DNA of 55,163 nt from Gammaproteobacteria bacterium (GTDB taxonomy: Bacteria > Pseudomonadota > Gammaproteobacteria > SZUA-140), in contig JAKISP010000026.1 of assembly GCA_021648525.1 (NCBI GenBank), forward strand, positions 1 to 55,163. Direction: 5' to 3'. This document shows positions 24,987 to 36,075 of the stretch, in pieces; within the stretch, counting starts at the first letter, position 1, and each line of letters opens with the position of its first letter. The notes beneath the pieces are model-generated. The model did no database searches. It had not been told where the DNA came from and was given only the letters and a program-made list of their open reading frames with translations. A program made the translations under genes and the position numbers.

Positions 24987-25905
24987 TCAACTTATCTCGC
25001 AACAGATCAAGCGTGAGTCCTTGAACCAGCTCCAGTTTTGAAATAGCGCGCTCTTCATCAATCAGCCCGACAGTAAAAGCAAGCAGCCCAAGTACCACCT
25101 CGGGACTTTTTCCCTGTTGCTTCCATATATCAAGTGAATCAGCGCCATCGCGTTTTGAGAGCCTTGTACCCGTATCATTTAACATTAACGGCACATGCCA
25201 GAAGGATGGCACTGGATAGCCAAGTGTTTCAAAGAGTTCGATTTGCCGTGCGGTGGAGTCAAGCAGATCGGCGCCGCGTACCACATCGGTAATCCCCATC
25301 ATGCCGTCATCGACCACCACCGCGAGCTGGTAGGCGAAGAGGCCATCGGCGCGTTTGATCACAAAGTCACCGACTTCACGATCGAGCGACTGGCTCATAT
25401 GGCCGATGATGCGGTCTTCAAATTCAATGGTGTGTCTCGGGACGCGGTAGCGCCAGGTGGCTGTTTTATCTGGGTGGCGCTGTTTGATTGCGGCGCGTCT
25501 GGCGGGGTCTCGGCAGGTGCCTGGGTAGATCGGGCCGTATTCATGTGCATGTGGCGCACTTGCCGCTTGCTGAATATCTTTGCGTGAGCAGTAGCAGGGG
25601 TAGACTAAATCGTTGTCGAGTAGTTGCTGGAATACCTGTTGATATTGAGGATTACGTGCGGACTGCTCATACGGTGCGGATGGGCCGCCGATATCGGGGC
25701 CTTCGTCCCAGTCGAGTCCGAGCCAGCGAAGGTCTTTGAGGATCTGCTCGCGACTGCCGGGTTTTACCCGTGGCAGGTCGAGGTCTTCCATTCGCAGTAT
25801 CAATGGCTGGTTGGCAAGGCGTGCCTGTAGCCACGCAAGCAGGGCGGTGCGCAGGTTGCCGAGGTGCAGTGGCCCGCTGGGGCTGGGGGCGTAGCGGCCG
25901 CTCAT
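24973..25905 (-). CDS. gluQ: Glutamyl-Q tRNA(Asp) synthetase
   Basis: A 310-residue paralogue of the GluRS catalytic domain without an anticodon-binding domain. It attaches glutamate to queuosine in tRNA-Asp. [20 protein letters not shown] contains the class I HIGH-like HLGN motif, and [12 protein letters not shown] is the KMSKS variant. CYCSRKDI followed by YPGTC supplies the zinc ligands. Length agrees with E. coli GluQ. It overlaps trhO tail to tail by 14 bases; both act on tRNA wobble positions. Confidence 0.95.
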   Translation of the reverse strand: MSGRYAPSPSGPLHLGNLRTALLAWLQARLANQPLILRMEDLDLPRVKPGSREQILKDLRWLGLDWDEGPDIGGPSAPYEQSARNPQYQQVFQQLLDNDLVYPCYCSRKDIQQAASAPHAHEYGPIYPGTCRDPARRAAIKQRHPDKTATWRYRVPRHTIEFEDRIIGHMSQSLDREVGDFVIKRADGLFAYQLAVVVDDGMMGITDVVRGADLLDSTARQIELFETLGYPVPSFWHVPLMLNDTGTRLSKRDGADSLDIWKQQGKSPEVVLGLLAFTVGLIDEERAISKLELVQGLTLDLLRDKLINRL

Positions 25906-26269
25906 GTATCTCTGTATGTGATTAGCATGATGGTAAGCAGGTTACGCTAAAGGTGCCTTGTTTTACCATTAATTGGTGCGTGCTAGCGGGAATTCACCAT
26001 TTTTTCATGGTATCTGGATGGTATATAGCATCGGAAACCGCTATACTTTTGTCCATTATTATAAAAAGAATAACAATAATATATTGTTGCGTGATCTGGG
26101 CGAAGCGGTTCCTGAGTAGTGTTTAGCTGCTAAAGATCGGAATTTTGCAGGATAGTAGTGACTTCTAGTGCCTTTTATTCAGAGCACCTTTGATCTTAAT
26201 CGCATCAATCAATCTTATTTTGAAACGGAAGCTCGCAGCATTATGTTGCAGACTAATTGAATAGTGATA
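25906..26269. other. Intergenic region, gluQ / fabA
   Basis: This 364-base AT-rich region contains both start regions (gluQ to the left, fabA to the right). TATACT at 26041-26046 is a possible -10 box for fabA. I could not recognise a FabR or FadR operator. No coding potential. Confidence 0.5.
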
Positions 26270-26785
26270 ATGACTAAAAAAAATAGTTTTACCAGAGATG
26301 AGTTACTAACCTGCGCGAGTGGTGAGCTGTTTGGCGCTGGAAATGCGCAGTTACCAGCTCCACCGATGTTGATGCTTGATCGTATTGTTACCATCAATGA
26401 AGATGGTGGTGCGTATGGTAAGGGGCAGATTGTTGCTGAGCTTGATATTAACCCGGACCTGTGGTTTTTTGACTGCCATTTTAAAGGTGATCCGGTGATG
26501 CCGGGTTGTCTCGGGCTGGATGCAATGTGGCAGCTGGTGGGGTTTTACCTTGGCTGGAAGGGTGGGCCTGGCCGTGGCCGTGCACTGGGTTCAGGTGAAG
26601 TTAAGTTTTATGGGCAGGTCACCCCTGATAAGAAACTGGTGACCTACAGGATTAATTTGAAACGCGTCATCATGCGTAAACTGGTGATGGGTATTGCAGA
26701 TGCTGTGATGGAAGTCGATGGCAAAGAGATCTATTCTACAAAGGATTTGCGAGTCGGACTGTTTACCTCAACTGAGAATTTTTGA
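26270..26785 (+). CDS. fabA: 3-hydroxydecanoyl-ACP dehydratase/isomerase
   Basis: A 171-residue enzyme of type II fatty acid synthesis that dehydrates 3-hydroxydecanoyl-ACP and isomerises it to the cis-3 product, creating the unsaturated branch. The active site is clear: [20 protein letters not shown], with the catalytic His in DCHF and the Asp in GLDA. ATG 26270 gives the family length; the GTG at 26264 is less likely. It is followed after 30 bases by fabB, the standard fabAB operon. Its products are the substrates of the Cti isomerase at 3.4 kb. Confidence 0.97.
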   Translation: MTKKNSFTRDELLTCASGELFGAGNAQLPAPPMLMLDRIVTINEDGGAYGKGQIVAELDINPDLWFFDCHFKGDPVMPGCLGLDAMWQLVGFYLGWKGGPGRGRALGSGEVKFYGQVTPDKKLVTYRINLKRVIMRKLVMGIADAVMEVDGKEIYSTKDLRVGLFTSTENF

Positions 26786-26815
26786 GGCATCAAGTCAAGT
26801 GGGGGAGATGATTAA

Positions 26816-28030
26816 GTGAGACGAGTCGTAATTACCGGTATTGGTATCATATCAAGTATCGGCAATAACAAAGAGGAAGTGCTTGAATCCTTACGCAGTG
26901 GTAAGTCGGGGATTGAACACAGTGAAGAGTATGCTGAGCTCGGTTTTCGCTCGCATGTGCATGGCCCAATCAAGATTGATCTTCCTGAACTGATCGACCG
27001 AAAAAAGCTGCGTTTCATGGGGGAGGCTGCGGCCTATAACTACCTCGCGATGCAGCAGGCGATTGAAGACGCGGGGCTGTCAGATGATGACGTTTCTAAT
27101 CCGCGCGCGGGGTTGATTGTCGGTTCTGGCGGTGCATCCAATAAAAATATTGTGTTGGCAGTCGATACCATGCGAAGCCGTGGTGCTAAACGTGTTGGCC
27201 CTTATATGGTGCCGCGTACCATGGGCAGTACTACCTCAGCCAATCTTGCGACTACCTTTAAAATAAAAGGCATTAACTACTCGATTAGCTCTGCCTGTTC
27301 TACCAGTGCACACTGTATTGGTAACGCGGTAGAACAGATTCAGCTAGGTAAACAGGATGTGATGTTTGCTGGTGGTGGTGAAGAGGTTGAGTGGAGCATG
27401 ACAGTGCTGTTTGATGGCATGGGTGCGCTTTCATCGAAATATAATGATGTGCCGCAAACGGCATCACGTACCTATGATGCAAACCGCGATGGTTTTGTGA
27501 TCTCGGGCGGCGGCGGTGTGGTAGTACTTGAAGCGCTTGAAAAAGCGCAGGCGCGCGGTGCAAAAATCTACGGTGAAGTGGTCGGTTACGGTGCGACCTC
27601 TGATGGCCATGACATGGTTGCCCCTTCAGGTGAAGGCGCAGAACGTTGCATGAAGGTGGCGCTTGAAACGGTTGATGTGCCGATTGATTACATTAATACC
27701 CATGGTACCAGTACCCCGGTGGGTGATGTAAAAGAGCTAGAGGCGATCCGCAGTGTCTTTGGTGATAACATTCCTGCCTTTTCTGCCACCAAGTCGCTTA
27801 CCGGCCATGCGTTGGGTGCGGCAGGTGTTAACGAAACCATCTATTCGTTGTTGATGATGGAAAATAATTTTATTGCGGCGTCTGCCAATATCACTGAGCT
27901 TGACCCTGCTGCCGAGGGAATGCCGGTGGTACGAGAAACACAGAACGATGTGAAACTGAACTGTGTGATGTCGAATAGCTTTGGCTTTGGTGGTACCAAT
28001 GCCACGCTGGTGGTTAAGCGTTTCGAATAA
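26816..28030 (+). CDS. fabB: 3-oxoacyl-ACP synthase I
   Basis: A 404-residue condensing enzyme that extends the unsaturated intermediate made by FabA. The catalytic Cys is in [10 protein letters not shown], and the two active-site His are in [11 protein letters not shown] and [11 protein letters not shown]. It uses a GTG start (26816), preceded by GGGGGAGATGATTAA. The C-terminus [14 protein letters not shown] is typical of KAS I. Terminator-like hairpins follow. Confidence 0.97.
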   Translation: MRRVVITGIGIISSIGNNKEEVLESLRSGKSGIEHSEEYAELGFRSHVHGPIKIDLPELIDRKKLRFMGEAAAYNYLAMQQAIEDAGLSDDDVSNPRAGLIVGSGGASNKNIVLAVDTMRSRGAKRVGPYMVPRTMGSTTSANLATTFKIKGINYSISSACSTSAHCIGNAVEQIQLGKQDVMFAGGGEEVEWSMTVLFDGMGALSSKYNDVPQTASRTYDANRDGFVISGGGGVVVLEALEKAQARGAKIYGEVVGYGATSDGHDMVAPSGEGAERCMKVALETVDVPIDYINTHGTSTPVGDVKELEAIRSVFGDNIPAFSATKSLTGHALGAAGVNETIYSLLMMENNFIAASANITELDPAAEGMPVVRETQNDVKLNCVMSNSFGFGGTNATLVVKRFE

Positions 28031-28053
28031 CCGGTTAGCGAAAGCGATCTAAT

Positions 28054-28089
28054 AAAAAGCCTGTTATCCTGCGATAGTGGGCTTTTTTA
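28054..28089 (+). terminator. Terminator after fabAB
   Basis: aaaaagcc and gggctttttt form a stem around tgttatcctgcgatag, with T residues following. Confidence 0.7.
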
Positions 28090-28136
28090 TTGGAGCGAAC
28101 TTATCAAACCCATTCATCTCTGTATTCAGCGGGCAT

Positions 28137-28174
28137 AAAAAAACCTGTCGCCATTGCGGGTGACAGGCTTTTTA
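28137..28174 (-). terminator. Terminator after typA
   Basis: On the minus strand AAAAAGCCTGTCACCC and GGCGACAGGTTTTTTT make a strong stem with a T tract, 18 bases after the typA stop. It is nearly symmetrical and could act both ways. Confidence 0.85.
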
Positions 28175-28191
28175 TCGCACTTAATCGCCGT

Positions 28192-30009
28192 TTATTTTGC
28201 AGGGCGTGAGGCGCGTTTACGATCGTTCTCTTTTAACATCTTCTTACGTACGCGGGTGAAGTTTGGTGTCACTTCAACCAGTTCATCATCATCGATAAAT
28301 TCAAGTGCCTGTTCCAGTGTCATTTTAATCGGTGGTGTTAGTATCAAATTTTCATCGGTACCGGCGGCACGAATATTGTTCAGCTGCTTTGCTTTCAGTG
28401 CATTAACCACCAGATCGTTATCGCGAGAGTGAATACCGACCACCATTCCTTCGTAAACTTCTTCTGCATGGCCGATGAAAAGGCGTCCACGTTCCTGTAG
28501 GTTAAACAGGGCAAAAGCCAGCGCTTTACCGGCTGCATTGGCAACCAGTACACCGTTATTGCGTTGGCCGAATTCATTCTTCTTGAGCGGGCCGTAGTGA
28601 TCAAAGACGGTGTAGATCAGGCCGCTACCTTGAGTGGCGGTGAGGAACTCGGTACGGAAGCCAATTAAGCCGCGAGATGGAATGATGTAATCCATGCGAA
28701 CACGACCTTTACCATCGGGCATCATATCTTTCAGGTCACCGCCACGGGTTCCTAGTTTTTCCATTACGGTACCCTGGTGGTTCTCTTCAACATCGACAGT
28801 CAACTGCTCGTATGGTTCCTGTTTTTCACCGTCAACCTCGCGAATGATGACTTCTGGACGGGCGATGCCAAGCTCAAAGCCTTCGCGACGCATGGTTTCA
28901 ATCAGGATTGAAAGATGCAGTTCACCACGGCCTGAGACACGAAAACGATCTGGATCTTCAGTATCCTCAACGCGCAGCGCAACGTTATGTACTAGTTCTT
29001 TTTGCAGGCGCTCACGGATCTGACGAGAGGTGACAAACTTACCGTCTTTACCTGCGAACGGTGAGTTATTGACCTGAAAAGTCATGCTAATGGTTGGCTC
29101 ATCAACAGAGAGGGGGGGCAGTTTCTCAACGCAGGTTGGGTCACACAGGGTGTCCGAAATATTAAGTACGTCGATACCGGTAAAACAGACAATGTCACCG
29201 GCTTCTGCTTCCGGTACTTCAATGCGCTCAAGGCCCATGTAGCCCGACACCTGTAATACACGACCGTTACGGGTTTTGCCATCGTTATTGATGATGGTGA
29301 CCTGAGTATTGGTTTTGAGTTTACCGCGTGTAATACGGCCAATACCGATCACGCCGACATAACTGTTGTGATCAAGCGAGCTGACCTGCATCTGAAAAGG
29401 GCCGTCTGCATCAACATCCGGTGCTTCGACCTTGTCGATAATGGTCTGGAAAATAGGAGTCATGTCGCCGTCGCGTGCATCGGCATCAAAACTGGCATAG
29501 CCATTAAGGCCTGAGCAGTAAACCACTGGGAAATCGAGCTGTTCGTCGGTCGCACCTAAGCGATCGAAGAGGTCAAAGGTCTGATCCAGTACCCAGTCAG
29601 GGCGAGCACCCGGGCGATCAATCTTATTAATTACAACGATTGGCTTGAGCCCAAGGTCAAATGCCTTCTGGGTGACGAAGCGGGTTTGGGGCATTGGGCC
29701 TTCAACCGCGTCGACCAGCAGCAGTACGCAATCAACCATCGACAGAACGCGCTCAACCTCACCACCGAAATCGGCATGGCCCGGGGTATCGACAATGTTG
29801 ATGCGGTAGTCGTTCCATTTGATAGCGGTGTTTTTCGCCAGAATGGTAATGCCACGCTCTTTTTCAAGGGTGTTTGAATCCATCACGCGCTCGGTTGTCG
29901 CGGTACGGCTATCTAAGGTGCCAGACTGCCGTAGGAGTTGGTCGACAAGGGTGGTTTTGCCATGATCAACGTGAGCGATGATGGCAATGTTACGTAGATT
30001 CTGAATCAC
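28192..30009 (-). CDS. typA: Translational GTPase TypA/BipA
   Basis: The 605-residue product is a ribosome-binding GTPase involved in 50S assembly, stress and cold growth. [20 protein letters not shown] holds the P-loop, [16 protein letters not shown] is G3 and [12 protein letters not shown] contains G4. Domain order is GTPase, beta-barrel (about 205-290), two alpha/beta domains and the BipA-specific C-terminal domain with [11 protein letters not shown]. Length and start match E. coli TypA. A palindrome lies upstream at 30060. Confidence 0.97.
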   Translation of the reverse strand: MIQNLRNIAIIAHVDHGKTTLVDQLLRQSGTLDSRTATTERVMDSNTLEKERGITILAKNTAIKWNDYRINIVDTPGHADFGGEVERVLSMVDCVLLLVDAVEGPMPQTRFVTQKAFDLGLKPIVVINKIDRPGARPDWVLDQTFDLFDRLGATDEQLDFPVVYCSGLNGYASFDADARDGDMTPIFQTIIDKVEAPDVDADGPFQMQVSSLDHNSYVGVIGIGRITRGKLKTNTQVTIINNDGKTRNGRVLQVSGYMGLERIEVPEAEAGDIVCFTGIDVLNISDTLCDPTCVEKLPPLSVDEPTISMTFQVNNSPFAGKDGKFVTSRQIRERLQKELVHNVALRVEDTEDPDRFRVSGRGELHLSILIETMRREGFELGIARPEVIIREVDGEKQEPYEQLTVDVEENHQGTVMEKLGTRGGDLKDMMPDGKGRVRMDYIIPSRGLIGFRTEFLTATQGSGLIYTVFDHYGPLKKNEFGQRNNGVLVANAAGKALAFALFNLQERGRLFIGHAEEVYEGMVVGIHSRDNDLVVNALKAKQLNNIRAAGTDENLILTPPIKMTLEQALEFIDDDELVEVTPNFTRVRKKMLKENDRKRASRPAK

Positions 30010-30059
30010 GGATTAGGCTTCCAAGTGTGCGAAAAGGCGCACATTATACCCGATACTTT

Positions 30060-30075
30060 GTGAGTGAGCACTCAC
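30060..30075. promoter_or_regulatory. Palindrome upstream of typA
   Basis: gtgagtgagcactcac is an inverted repeat (GTGAGTG/CACTCAC with two middle bases) 50 bases before the typA start codon. It could be an operator; the binding protein is unknown. Confidence 0.35.
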
Positions 30076-30165
30076 ATAATGCAATGAAATGTAATCAGTT
30101 TATTGGGTGATAGTGCAGCTTGACCTTGTGCCAGATTGATTTTAGATCGTAACTATATGATATTT

Positions 30166-31593
30166 CTAGTAAATGCCAACATCTGAATAATAGCTGGAGA
30201 TCTTCTCAATCGCGATCACAAAGGCTGCAGTGCGTAGGTCTTTGATGTTTTCATTTGAATGCAGCGTGTTATGCATGTCCTGGTAGGCGTTTCGCATGGT
30301 GTCATCAAGCCCTGAGCGTACCAGGTCAAGCTCACTTGCACCGCGCACCATCATTGAACGGGTCGATTCTGAGAGTTTAGAGCCGGTTGCTTCTTCCAGC
30401 AGGTTGGCGTACTCATTACCACGTAATTCATCATAGCGGCGTTCCATGCGGCCAAAGCGGATGTGCGATAGATTGCGAATCCACTCAAAGTAAGAGACGG
30501 TGACACCGCCAGCGTTGACGTAGATATCGGGCATGATGAAGACACCCTTTTCCTGCAGAATTTTATCGGCATCAAAGGTGACCGGGCCGTTGGCTGCCTC
30601 GACAATCATATTGGCCTGAATACGGTCAGCGTTCTCTTTGGTGATCTGGCGTTCCAGTGCCGCAGGGATCAGGATATCGCACTCTTTTTCAAGTGCGCCT
30701 TTGCTATCGGTTGATAAGGTACCGCCAGCATAGCCTTCGAAAGAGCCATGTTCGACCTTATAACGGTAGACCTCTTCAACATTCAGGCCGTTATCGTTGC
30801 TGACCACACCGTTGTATTCGATGATAGAGGTGATCAGGGCGTTGTCTTCTTCCTGTAAAAATTTGGCAGCATGGTAACCCACATTACCAAGCCCCTGTAC
30901 AATGATCCGTTTACCGGCGAGCCCTGCACTCAGGTTGGCCGATGCGACATCTTTGGGGTGGCGAAAAAATTCACGGATGGCGTATTGAACGCCACGACCG
31001 GTGGCTTCAACACGCCCGCGGATACCGCCCTGTTTCACCGGTTTGCCGGTGACGCACGCCGAGTAGTTAATATCTTCTGGGTTAAGGTGTTTGTAGGTGT
31101 CGGCAATCCACGCCATCTCACGTTGACCGGTGCCGACATCGGGTGCGGGGACGTTGGTAGCCGGGTTGAGAAAACCTTTACGTACTAGCTCCAGGGTGTA
31201 ACGACGGGTGATCATCTGCATCTCATCCCGCGAGTATTTGGAAGGGTCAATTAGCAGCGCCCCTTTTGAACCACCGAAGGGGACATCAACCAGTGCGCAT
31301 TTATAGGTCATCAATGCGGCAAGTGCTTCTACCTCATCCTGGTCTGAGAAGGGGGCAAATCGAATGCCGCCTTTTGCCGGCAGGCGATGGGTACTATGGA
31401 CGGCGCGCCAACCGGTAAAGGTCTCGATCTCACCGCGAATCTTCACCGGGAACTTTACCTGCAGTACCGAGTTACACGCCTTGATCGCCTGTGCGGTACC
31501 ATCATCAAGGTTTAAAATACCAAAGGCATGATCAACCATGCGGTCAACATTGCTACTAAATGACGGTGAGGGTGAATTTTCTTTGTTTGCCAT
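30166..31593 (-). CDS. Glutamate dehydrogenase (Glu/Leu/Phe/Val family)
   Basis: A 475-residue enzyme from ATG 31593 (MANKENSPSPSF), with AAGGGAT nine bases ahead; an upstream TTG-led extension is rejected. It interconverts glutamate and 2-oxoglutarate with ammonia and NAD(P). LPAKGGIRFAP and ALVDVPFGGSKGAL hold the substrate-binding and catalytic Lys residues. VQGLGNVGYHAAKFL is the Rossmann nucleotide loop. The hexameric GdhA/GluD type fits best; cofactor preference cannot be told from sequence alone. Confidence 0.93.
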   Translation of the reverse strand: MANKENSPSPSFSSNVDRMVDHAFGILNLDDGTAQAIKACNSVLQVKFPVKIRGEIETFTGWRAVHSTHRLPAKGGIRFAPFSDQDEVEALAALMTYKCALVDVPFGGSKGALLIDPSKYSRDEMQMITRRYTLELVRKGFLNPATNVPAPDVGTGQREMAWIADTYKHLNPEDINYSACVTGKPVKQGGIRGRVEATGRGVQYAIREFFRHPKDVASANLSAGLAGKRIIVQGLGNVGYHAAKFLQEEDNALITSIIEYNGVVSNDNGLNVEEVYRYKVEHGSFEGYAGGTLSTDSKGALEKECDILIPAALERQITKENADRIQANMIVEAANGPVTFDADKILQEKGVFIMPDIYVNAGGVTVSYFEWIRNLSHIRFGRMERRYDELRGNEYANLLEEATGSKLSESTRSMMVRGASELDLVRSGLDDTMRNAYQDMHNTLHSNENIKDLRTAAFVIAIEKISSYYSDVGIY

Positions 31594-31951
31594 GGTGCAG
31601 ATCCCTTGTGAAAAACGCGTTAACTCTTCCTGGTTCAACGACAACCGTAGATTAAAACCATTTAACTAAAATTAACACACAATTCTGTCAGAATATCTGG
31701 TTGCTTATTATTGAGCATAAAAAAGTTGTTAGTATGCTTAGCATTACGGCCATTTTGGCTTTTACATTAGCAGGTTAGGTAATGCCTGATAGTGCCAGGT
31801 GTGAACGCTGGTGAATAGTCTGCATGTGTTAAAGAAATGTTTCTGGACTGTATCATTGATGTAATGATTGACCATGTTAGATTGAAGTGAGACTGCCACT
31901 AATATCATGAAAGGCATTCACCATTGGGTGAGTTAATCAAGGAGGGTAGGG
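31594..31951. other. Divergent intergenic region, gdh / DUF2007
   Basis: This 358-base region carries both start regions. I see no conserved operator or structured RNA. AAGGAGGGTAGGG directly precedes the DUF2007 start. Confidence 0.45.
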
Positions 31952-32260
31952 GTGCTTATTTATTCAGCAGAAAATCGGCAAGAGGCCCTCTTAATTGTTG
32001 GGCTATTGCAGCAGACAGGCATTGAGGTGACGCTCAAAAATGAAAATCTGCAAGGGGCGATAGGTGAAATCCCTTTTACCCACGCCTACCCTGAGCTGTA
32101 TCTGCTTGATGAACGTGATGAAACACTTGCGAGGAAGATCATCACCGAATATGAATCGTCACGTGAGTATCTTAAAACCATTATTTGCCCTGCCTGTGGC
32201 GAAGAGAACCCAGCGAATTTTCCCTCTTGTTGGGCCTGTGAGGCATCGTTGGAAAAGTAA
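31952..32260 (+). CDS. DUF2007 zinc-ribbon protein
   Basis: A 102-residue protein. The N-terminal half (MLIYSAENRQEALLIVGLLQ, then TGIEVTLKNENLQGAIGE) matches DUF2007, a small signal-transducing-like fold. CPACGEENPANFPSCWAC near the C-terminus is a Cys4 zinc ribbon. It starts at GTG 31952 with a strong ribosome site. Function unknown; stand-alone. Confidence 0.87.
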   Translation: MLIYSAENRQEALLIVGLLQQTGIEVTLKNENLQGAIGEIPFTHAYPELYLLDERDETLARKIITEYESSREYLKTIICPACGEENPANFPSCWACEASLEK

Positions 32261-32385
32261 CAGACTATTGTCCCGTTAACTTATCGTCTTGTACAAGCCC
32301 CCCACTATTAGCAAAGAGGGACTGGAGGAGATTTGAAAGCCGAAGAGAAACCAGTATGATTTCTGTACGTTGCAAGCCTGGTAAG

Positions 32386-32404
32386 CCCCCTTTTTCAAAG
32401 GGGG
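32386..32404. repeat. Short inverted repeat between convergent genes
   Basis: ccccctttttcaaaggggg is a compact hairpin between DUF2007 (+) and lplT (-). It may be a dispersed repeat acting as a terminator; it lacks a long T tract. Confidence 0.55.
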
Positions 32405-32420
32405 AAGCGGTAGTGACTGT

Positions 32421-33617
32421 TTACTCTTTTTTCTTTGCGATCAATTCACCACTATCTCTGGGTAGCTGCCATGAAACAATGACCGTTGCGATGATCACCA
32501 GCAGGCCAAGACCTGCCATGGTGATGACTGGGTCGATGCCGTTTGCTGCGACAACTGCATAGAGCCCAGAGGCGATTAACATTGCGAAATTCTCGAAGAA
32601 ATTCTGGATCGCCACCGCACCGCCACTGCCGATGGTGTTGTGGCCAATCTCCTGTAGTGCCGCGTTGATTGGCACCACAAATAGCCCACCACAGATACCG
32701 GAGAGCAGCAGTGCTACGCGCGCCATCCAGATGTTATCGACGGTGGCGAGTATCACGATCACCGCTCCCATCAGGTAGGCGGCGATGCGCGCACGGCGCA
32801 GATAGCCAAGTGGAATCAGGCGTGGTACCAGTAGTGAACCGATTGCAATGCCGATCGCTACAAACATTGTTAACATCGCAATGTCGGTGGTCGAATCGAC
32901 CATCAGCACCACTGGTGCCCATGCCACCAGTAGTACACGCAGCACCGTTGCCGCTGCCCAGAAGAGGCTAACACCGATCGTTGCAAAACGGGCGCGTGGG
33001 GTTGATAACAGCTCACGCATCTGGCTGAAAAAGTTTTTGATGGCAGGGCCGCTGGCACTACCCACAATCAGGTTATGGCGAATGGTGAGTGCAACTCCTG
33101 ATGAAATCAGATAGAGCGTAATCACCGCGACCAATGCAATCGTGATTGAGAAATTTGCGACCAGTGCGCCAATTAATGAGCCGCTGAGGATGGCTGCAAT
33201 GGTGGAACTCTCAATCCAGCTATTGGCCTTGACCAGTGAATTACTATCTTGTTTTTCATCGACCAGCTCAGGCAGGATGCCGTATTTGGCGGGGCTATAC
33301 ATTGCAGCGCCCAGACCTATCATAGCGTAGGCGATGAGTGGTTCGATATTCAATAGCAACATGCCTGCACCCGCTGCCTTGATCAGGTTAGCGCTGAACA
33401 TCACGGTTGGTTTGGGGCGTGTATCTGCGAAGCGTCCGACCCACGGTGCAATCACGACATAAGCAACAAGAAACGAGGCCTGTAGTGCCGGGATATACCA
33501 ACTGCCGATATCGCTCTGCAGCATCACCATTGTGATCGCAGTGAAGAGCACTGCGTTGTCCGCAAAGGCGGTTATAAACTGCGTGGTCAATACACGAAAA
33601 ATATCGCGACTCATCAT
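32421..33617 (-). CDS. lplT: Lysophospholipid transporter LplT
   Basis: A 398-residue major facilitator superfamily protein with about 12 membrane helices. It flips lysophosphatidylethanolamine to the cytoplasmic face for reacylation by Aas. FADNAVLFTAITMVML and YSPAKYGILPELV near the N-terminus fit the family. The first ATG overlaps the aas stop codon (33614-33617), so translation is coupled. The aas-lplT pair forms a lipid-repair operon. Confidence 0.94.
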   Translation of the reverse strand: MMSRDIFRVLTTQFITAFADNAVLFTAITMVMLQSDIGSWYIPALQASFLVAYVVIAPWVGRFADTRPKPTVMFSANLIKAAGAGMLLLNIEPLIAYAMIGLGAAMYSPAKYGILPELVDEKQDSNSLVKANSWIESSTIAAILSGSLIGALVANFSITIALVAVITLYLISSGVALTIRHNLIVGSASGPAIKNFFSQMRELLSTPRARFATIGVSLFWAAATVLRVLLVAWAPVVLMVDSTTDIAMLTMFVAIGIAIGSLLVPRLIPLGYLRRARIAAYLMGAVIVILATVDNIWMARVALLLSGICGGLFVVPINAALQEIGHNTIGSGGAVAIQNFFENFAMLIASGLYAVVAANGIDPVITMAGLGLLVIIATVIVSWQLPRDSGELIAKKKE

Positions 33618-35758
33618 TGTACGTCGACCATTTTGGTTGCGCTAACATAATCAACCTTACCGGTGCCGAGCAGTGGTATCGCTGCCACATGAATGATTTG
33701 ACGCGGGATTGCCGTTTCAGCAACGCCATCGTTTTGTGCCTGGCTGATAATGCGACTGCGATCTGCGTTTTCAGCGGTCGTTAATAAAATCACCTGTTCG
33801 CCTTTACGTGCATCCGGGATTGCAACCGCAGCATGTTCTGCATCAGGCCATACACGGCTTGCCAGTATCTCGACCGATGTCAGTGAAACCATTTCACCTG
33901 CAATTTTAGCAAAGCGTTTGGCGCGCCCACAGATGCGCACAAAGCCTTCGTCATCGATGGTGATGATATCGCCGGTGTCGTACCAGCCGTCACCGAGTTC
34001 AGAGGCGGGTGGCACTAACTGGCCGGGATTGCTGTGCAACAGATAACCGAGCATTATATTGGGGCCTCGTACCTGTAGTCGTTGGCCTTCATCGAGTCCT
34101 TCAACAGGCATCAAGCGGTAATCCATTCCCGGCATCAGACGGCCAACGGTACCCGCTTTGTTGGCGATAGGGGTATTGCCTGCAATCACCGGGCTGGTCT
34201 CAGTTGCACCGTAACCCTCAAAGATGCGCACACCAAATTTATCCTGCCAGGTTTGGCGTACCTCTGCCTGCAATTTTTCAGCGCCCGCGAAGACATAGCG
34301 TATGCTATAAAAATCATAGGGGTTGGCAAAGCGGGCGTAACCAGCAAGAAAGGTGTTGGTGCCATACAATATGGTGGCGTTGATGTCGTAGGCGACTTCA
34401 GGCACTACGCGGTAGTGCAGTGGTGATGGATAGAAAAAGACCCGCACACCGGAGGTGATCGGTAGCAGCATACCCGCGCTCAATCCAAACGAATGGAATA
34501 GCGGTAGTGCATTGAGCGCGATATCCTGGGCATTGAAATCGATGCTTGAGGTCAGCTGTTGAATATTCGATAACAGGTTGCGGTGCGACAGCACGACGCC
34601 TTTGGGTGTCCCTTCTGAGCCGGAGGTAAATAGTACAACGGCAGGTGCTTTGGCACTGCGTGTTGCGAGATTTGATAACAGATGATCACTACGGCTGGTG
34701 ATGAGACCGATCACTTTATCAATCCCACTAATCGTGGTGGCGACATCTTCCAGGTAGACCAGTTCAACATGGCCTGCCAGTATTTCAACGACCTGTTCTA
34801 GTTTGGCTAGCTTAATAAAACGGCGTGATGTGATCACATGTTTTAGTTGCGCCGTTTCACACGCCGCCACCATTCCCTGTGCGCCTGCGGTGTAGTTAAG
34901 CATCGCGGGTGTCTGGCCATAAAACTGTAGCCCCCAGAAGAGGCTCACCGTGGTTAAGGTGCTGGGCAGTAGTATGCCGACAAACTCATCACCATCGCAC
35001 TGCTTAGTGATTTTACGCCCGAGAATTACTGAGTGGGTAATCAGCTTGTTATAACTCAGCGGACTGCGTTCAGTATCTTCAACCACGATGTGTTTGCCAC
35101 CGTGAATGGTGCGCGCATCCAGTAAACGTTCTGCCAGTGTCTGGTCTCTGTTAGCGGTCTCGAACATCATGGTTGTCATTAACTCAGTCAACTGCTGTCC
35201 CGCTGCCTCACGACGGGCTCGGCCACGCAGTGATTCATCGATATGCAGTTTACGTGGTGGCTGTATGGTGAGTGTAATCTTTGGAAACCAGCTCAGACGA
35301 ACACGCCCACGCAGGCGAGAGAAGGGGGTGTACTGCGCGCCGTCAATACGGATCGGCAATATCGTTGCGTCGGCCCGGTCGGCCACCAGACCGGGGCCAT
35401 GGTAGACCTTCATCAATGCACCGGTGCGGGTGATACGCCCTTCAGGAAAAATCACCACGCAGCCGCCTTGTTCAACACGACGGATTAACGAACGAATCGA
35501 GAGCGGGTTGGCGGGATCAAGCGGGAAGAGGTTAACCAGTTTACTGGCAATGCGGCCAATCAAGCTGCGAGCGGTATAGGTATTGATCGCAAAGGTGATC
35601 GGAATCGGCAGGTAGGCGTAGAGTAAAATAGCATCCAGGAATGAGGTGTGGTTAGCAACCACCAGCAACCGTTCATCTATCTGTTTTAAATGTTCGATTC
35701 CGTGCACTTCAACTTTATATAGCTTTTTTAAAACCCAGCGTAATATTGCCTTGATCAT
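33614..35758 (-). CDS. aas: Aas: 2-acylglycerophosphoethanolamine acyltransferase / acyl-ACP synthetase
   Basis: The 714-residue two-domain enzyme re-acylates lysophospholipid at the inner membrane. Residues about 1-200 are a PlsC-type acyltransferase: NHTSFLDAILLYA gives the HX4D site, and FPEGRITRTG the phosphate-binding loop. Residues about 220-710 are an AMP-binding acyl-ACP synthetase: LFTSGSEGTPKGVVLSHRN is the P-loop, FEGYGATETSPV the A5 motif and YDTGD the A7 motif. E. coli Aas has 719 residues. It is coupled to lplT. Confidence 0.96.
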   Translation of the reverse strand: MIKAILRWVLKKLYKVEVHGIEHLKQIDERLLVVANHTSFLDAILLYAYLPIPITFAINTYTARSLIGRIASKLVNLFPLDPANPLSIRSLIRRVEQGGCVVIFPEGRITRTGALMKVYHGPGLVADRADATILPIRIDGAQYTPFSRLRGRVRLSWFPKITLTIQPPRKLHIDESLRGRARREAAGQQLTELMTTMMFETANRDQTLAERLLDARTIHGGKHIVVEDTERSPLSYNKLITHSVILGRKITKQCDGDEFVGILLPSTLTTVSLFWGLQFYGQTPAMLNYTAGAQGMVAACETAQLKHVITSRRFIKLAKLEQVVEILAGHVELVYLEDVATTISGIDKVIGLITSRSDHLLSNLATRSAKAPAVVLFTSGSEGTPKGVVLSHRNLLSNIQQLTSSIDFNAQDIALNALPLFHSFGLSAGMLLPITSGVRVFFYPSPLHYRVVPEVAYDINATILYGTNTFLAGYARFANPYDFYSIRYVFAGAEKLQAEVRQTWQDKFGVRIFEGYGATETSPVIAGNTPIANKAGTVGRLMPGMDYRLMPVEGLDEGQRLQVRGPNIMLGYLLHSNPGQLVPPASELGDGWYDTGDIITIDDEGFVRICGRAKRFAKIAGEMVSLTSVEILASRVWPDAEHAAVAIPDARKGEQVILLTTAENADRSRIISQAQNDGVAETAIPRQIIHVAAIPLLGTGKVDYVSATKMVDVQ

Positions 35759-36075
35759 TTACCCTTGCCCCTTTGCCCGGTATAGTATTATTGCGATGGC
35801 TGTATGATCGGCTAAAGAGACTAAGAATTAAACTAATATCAAAAGTATTCTAGTTTTTATTATTCTGGTATCGTACGGTTATACTCTCTGGTTGGTGGGT
35901 TAGCTGTTTGTTTCGGACTCGAATACTGCTATGTTTGACCAAAATGAAAATGCCTGTCAACTCATTCTGAGTGCACCGTTTTGATTGTCGTTTATAATAT
36001 TGGGGACTTCAGGTAGAGTACTCACAGGAATATGTAATTTTTGCAGACACTATAGAACTTAAGGTAAATGTCAAT
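35759..36075. other. Divergent intergenic region, aas / GFA
   Basis: This 317-base AT-rich spacer holds the starts of both genes. No repeat, RNA fold or recognisable operator was seen. Confidence 0.45.

Noticed and set aside
31594-31644. TTG-led extension of glutamate dehydrogenase
   Set aside because: A good ribosome site precedes ATG 31593, and the extension is not family-like.
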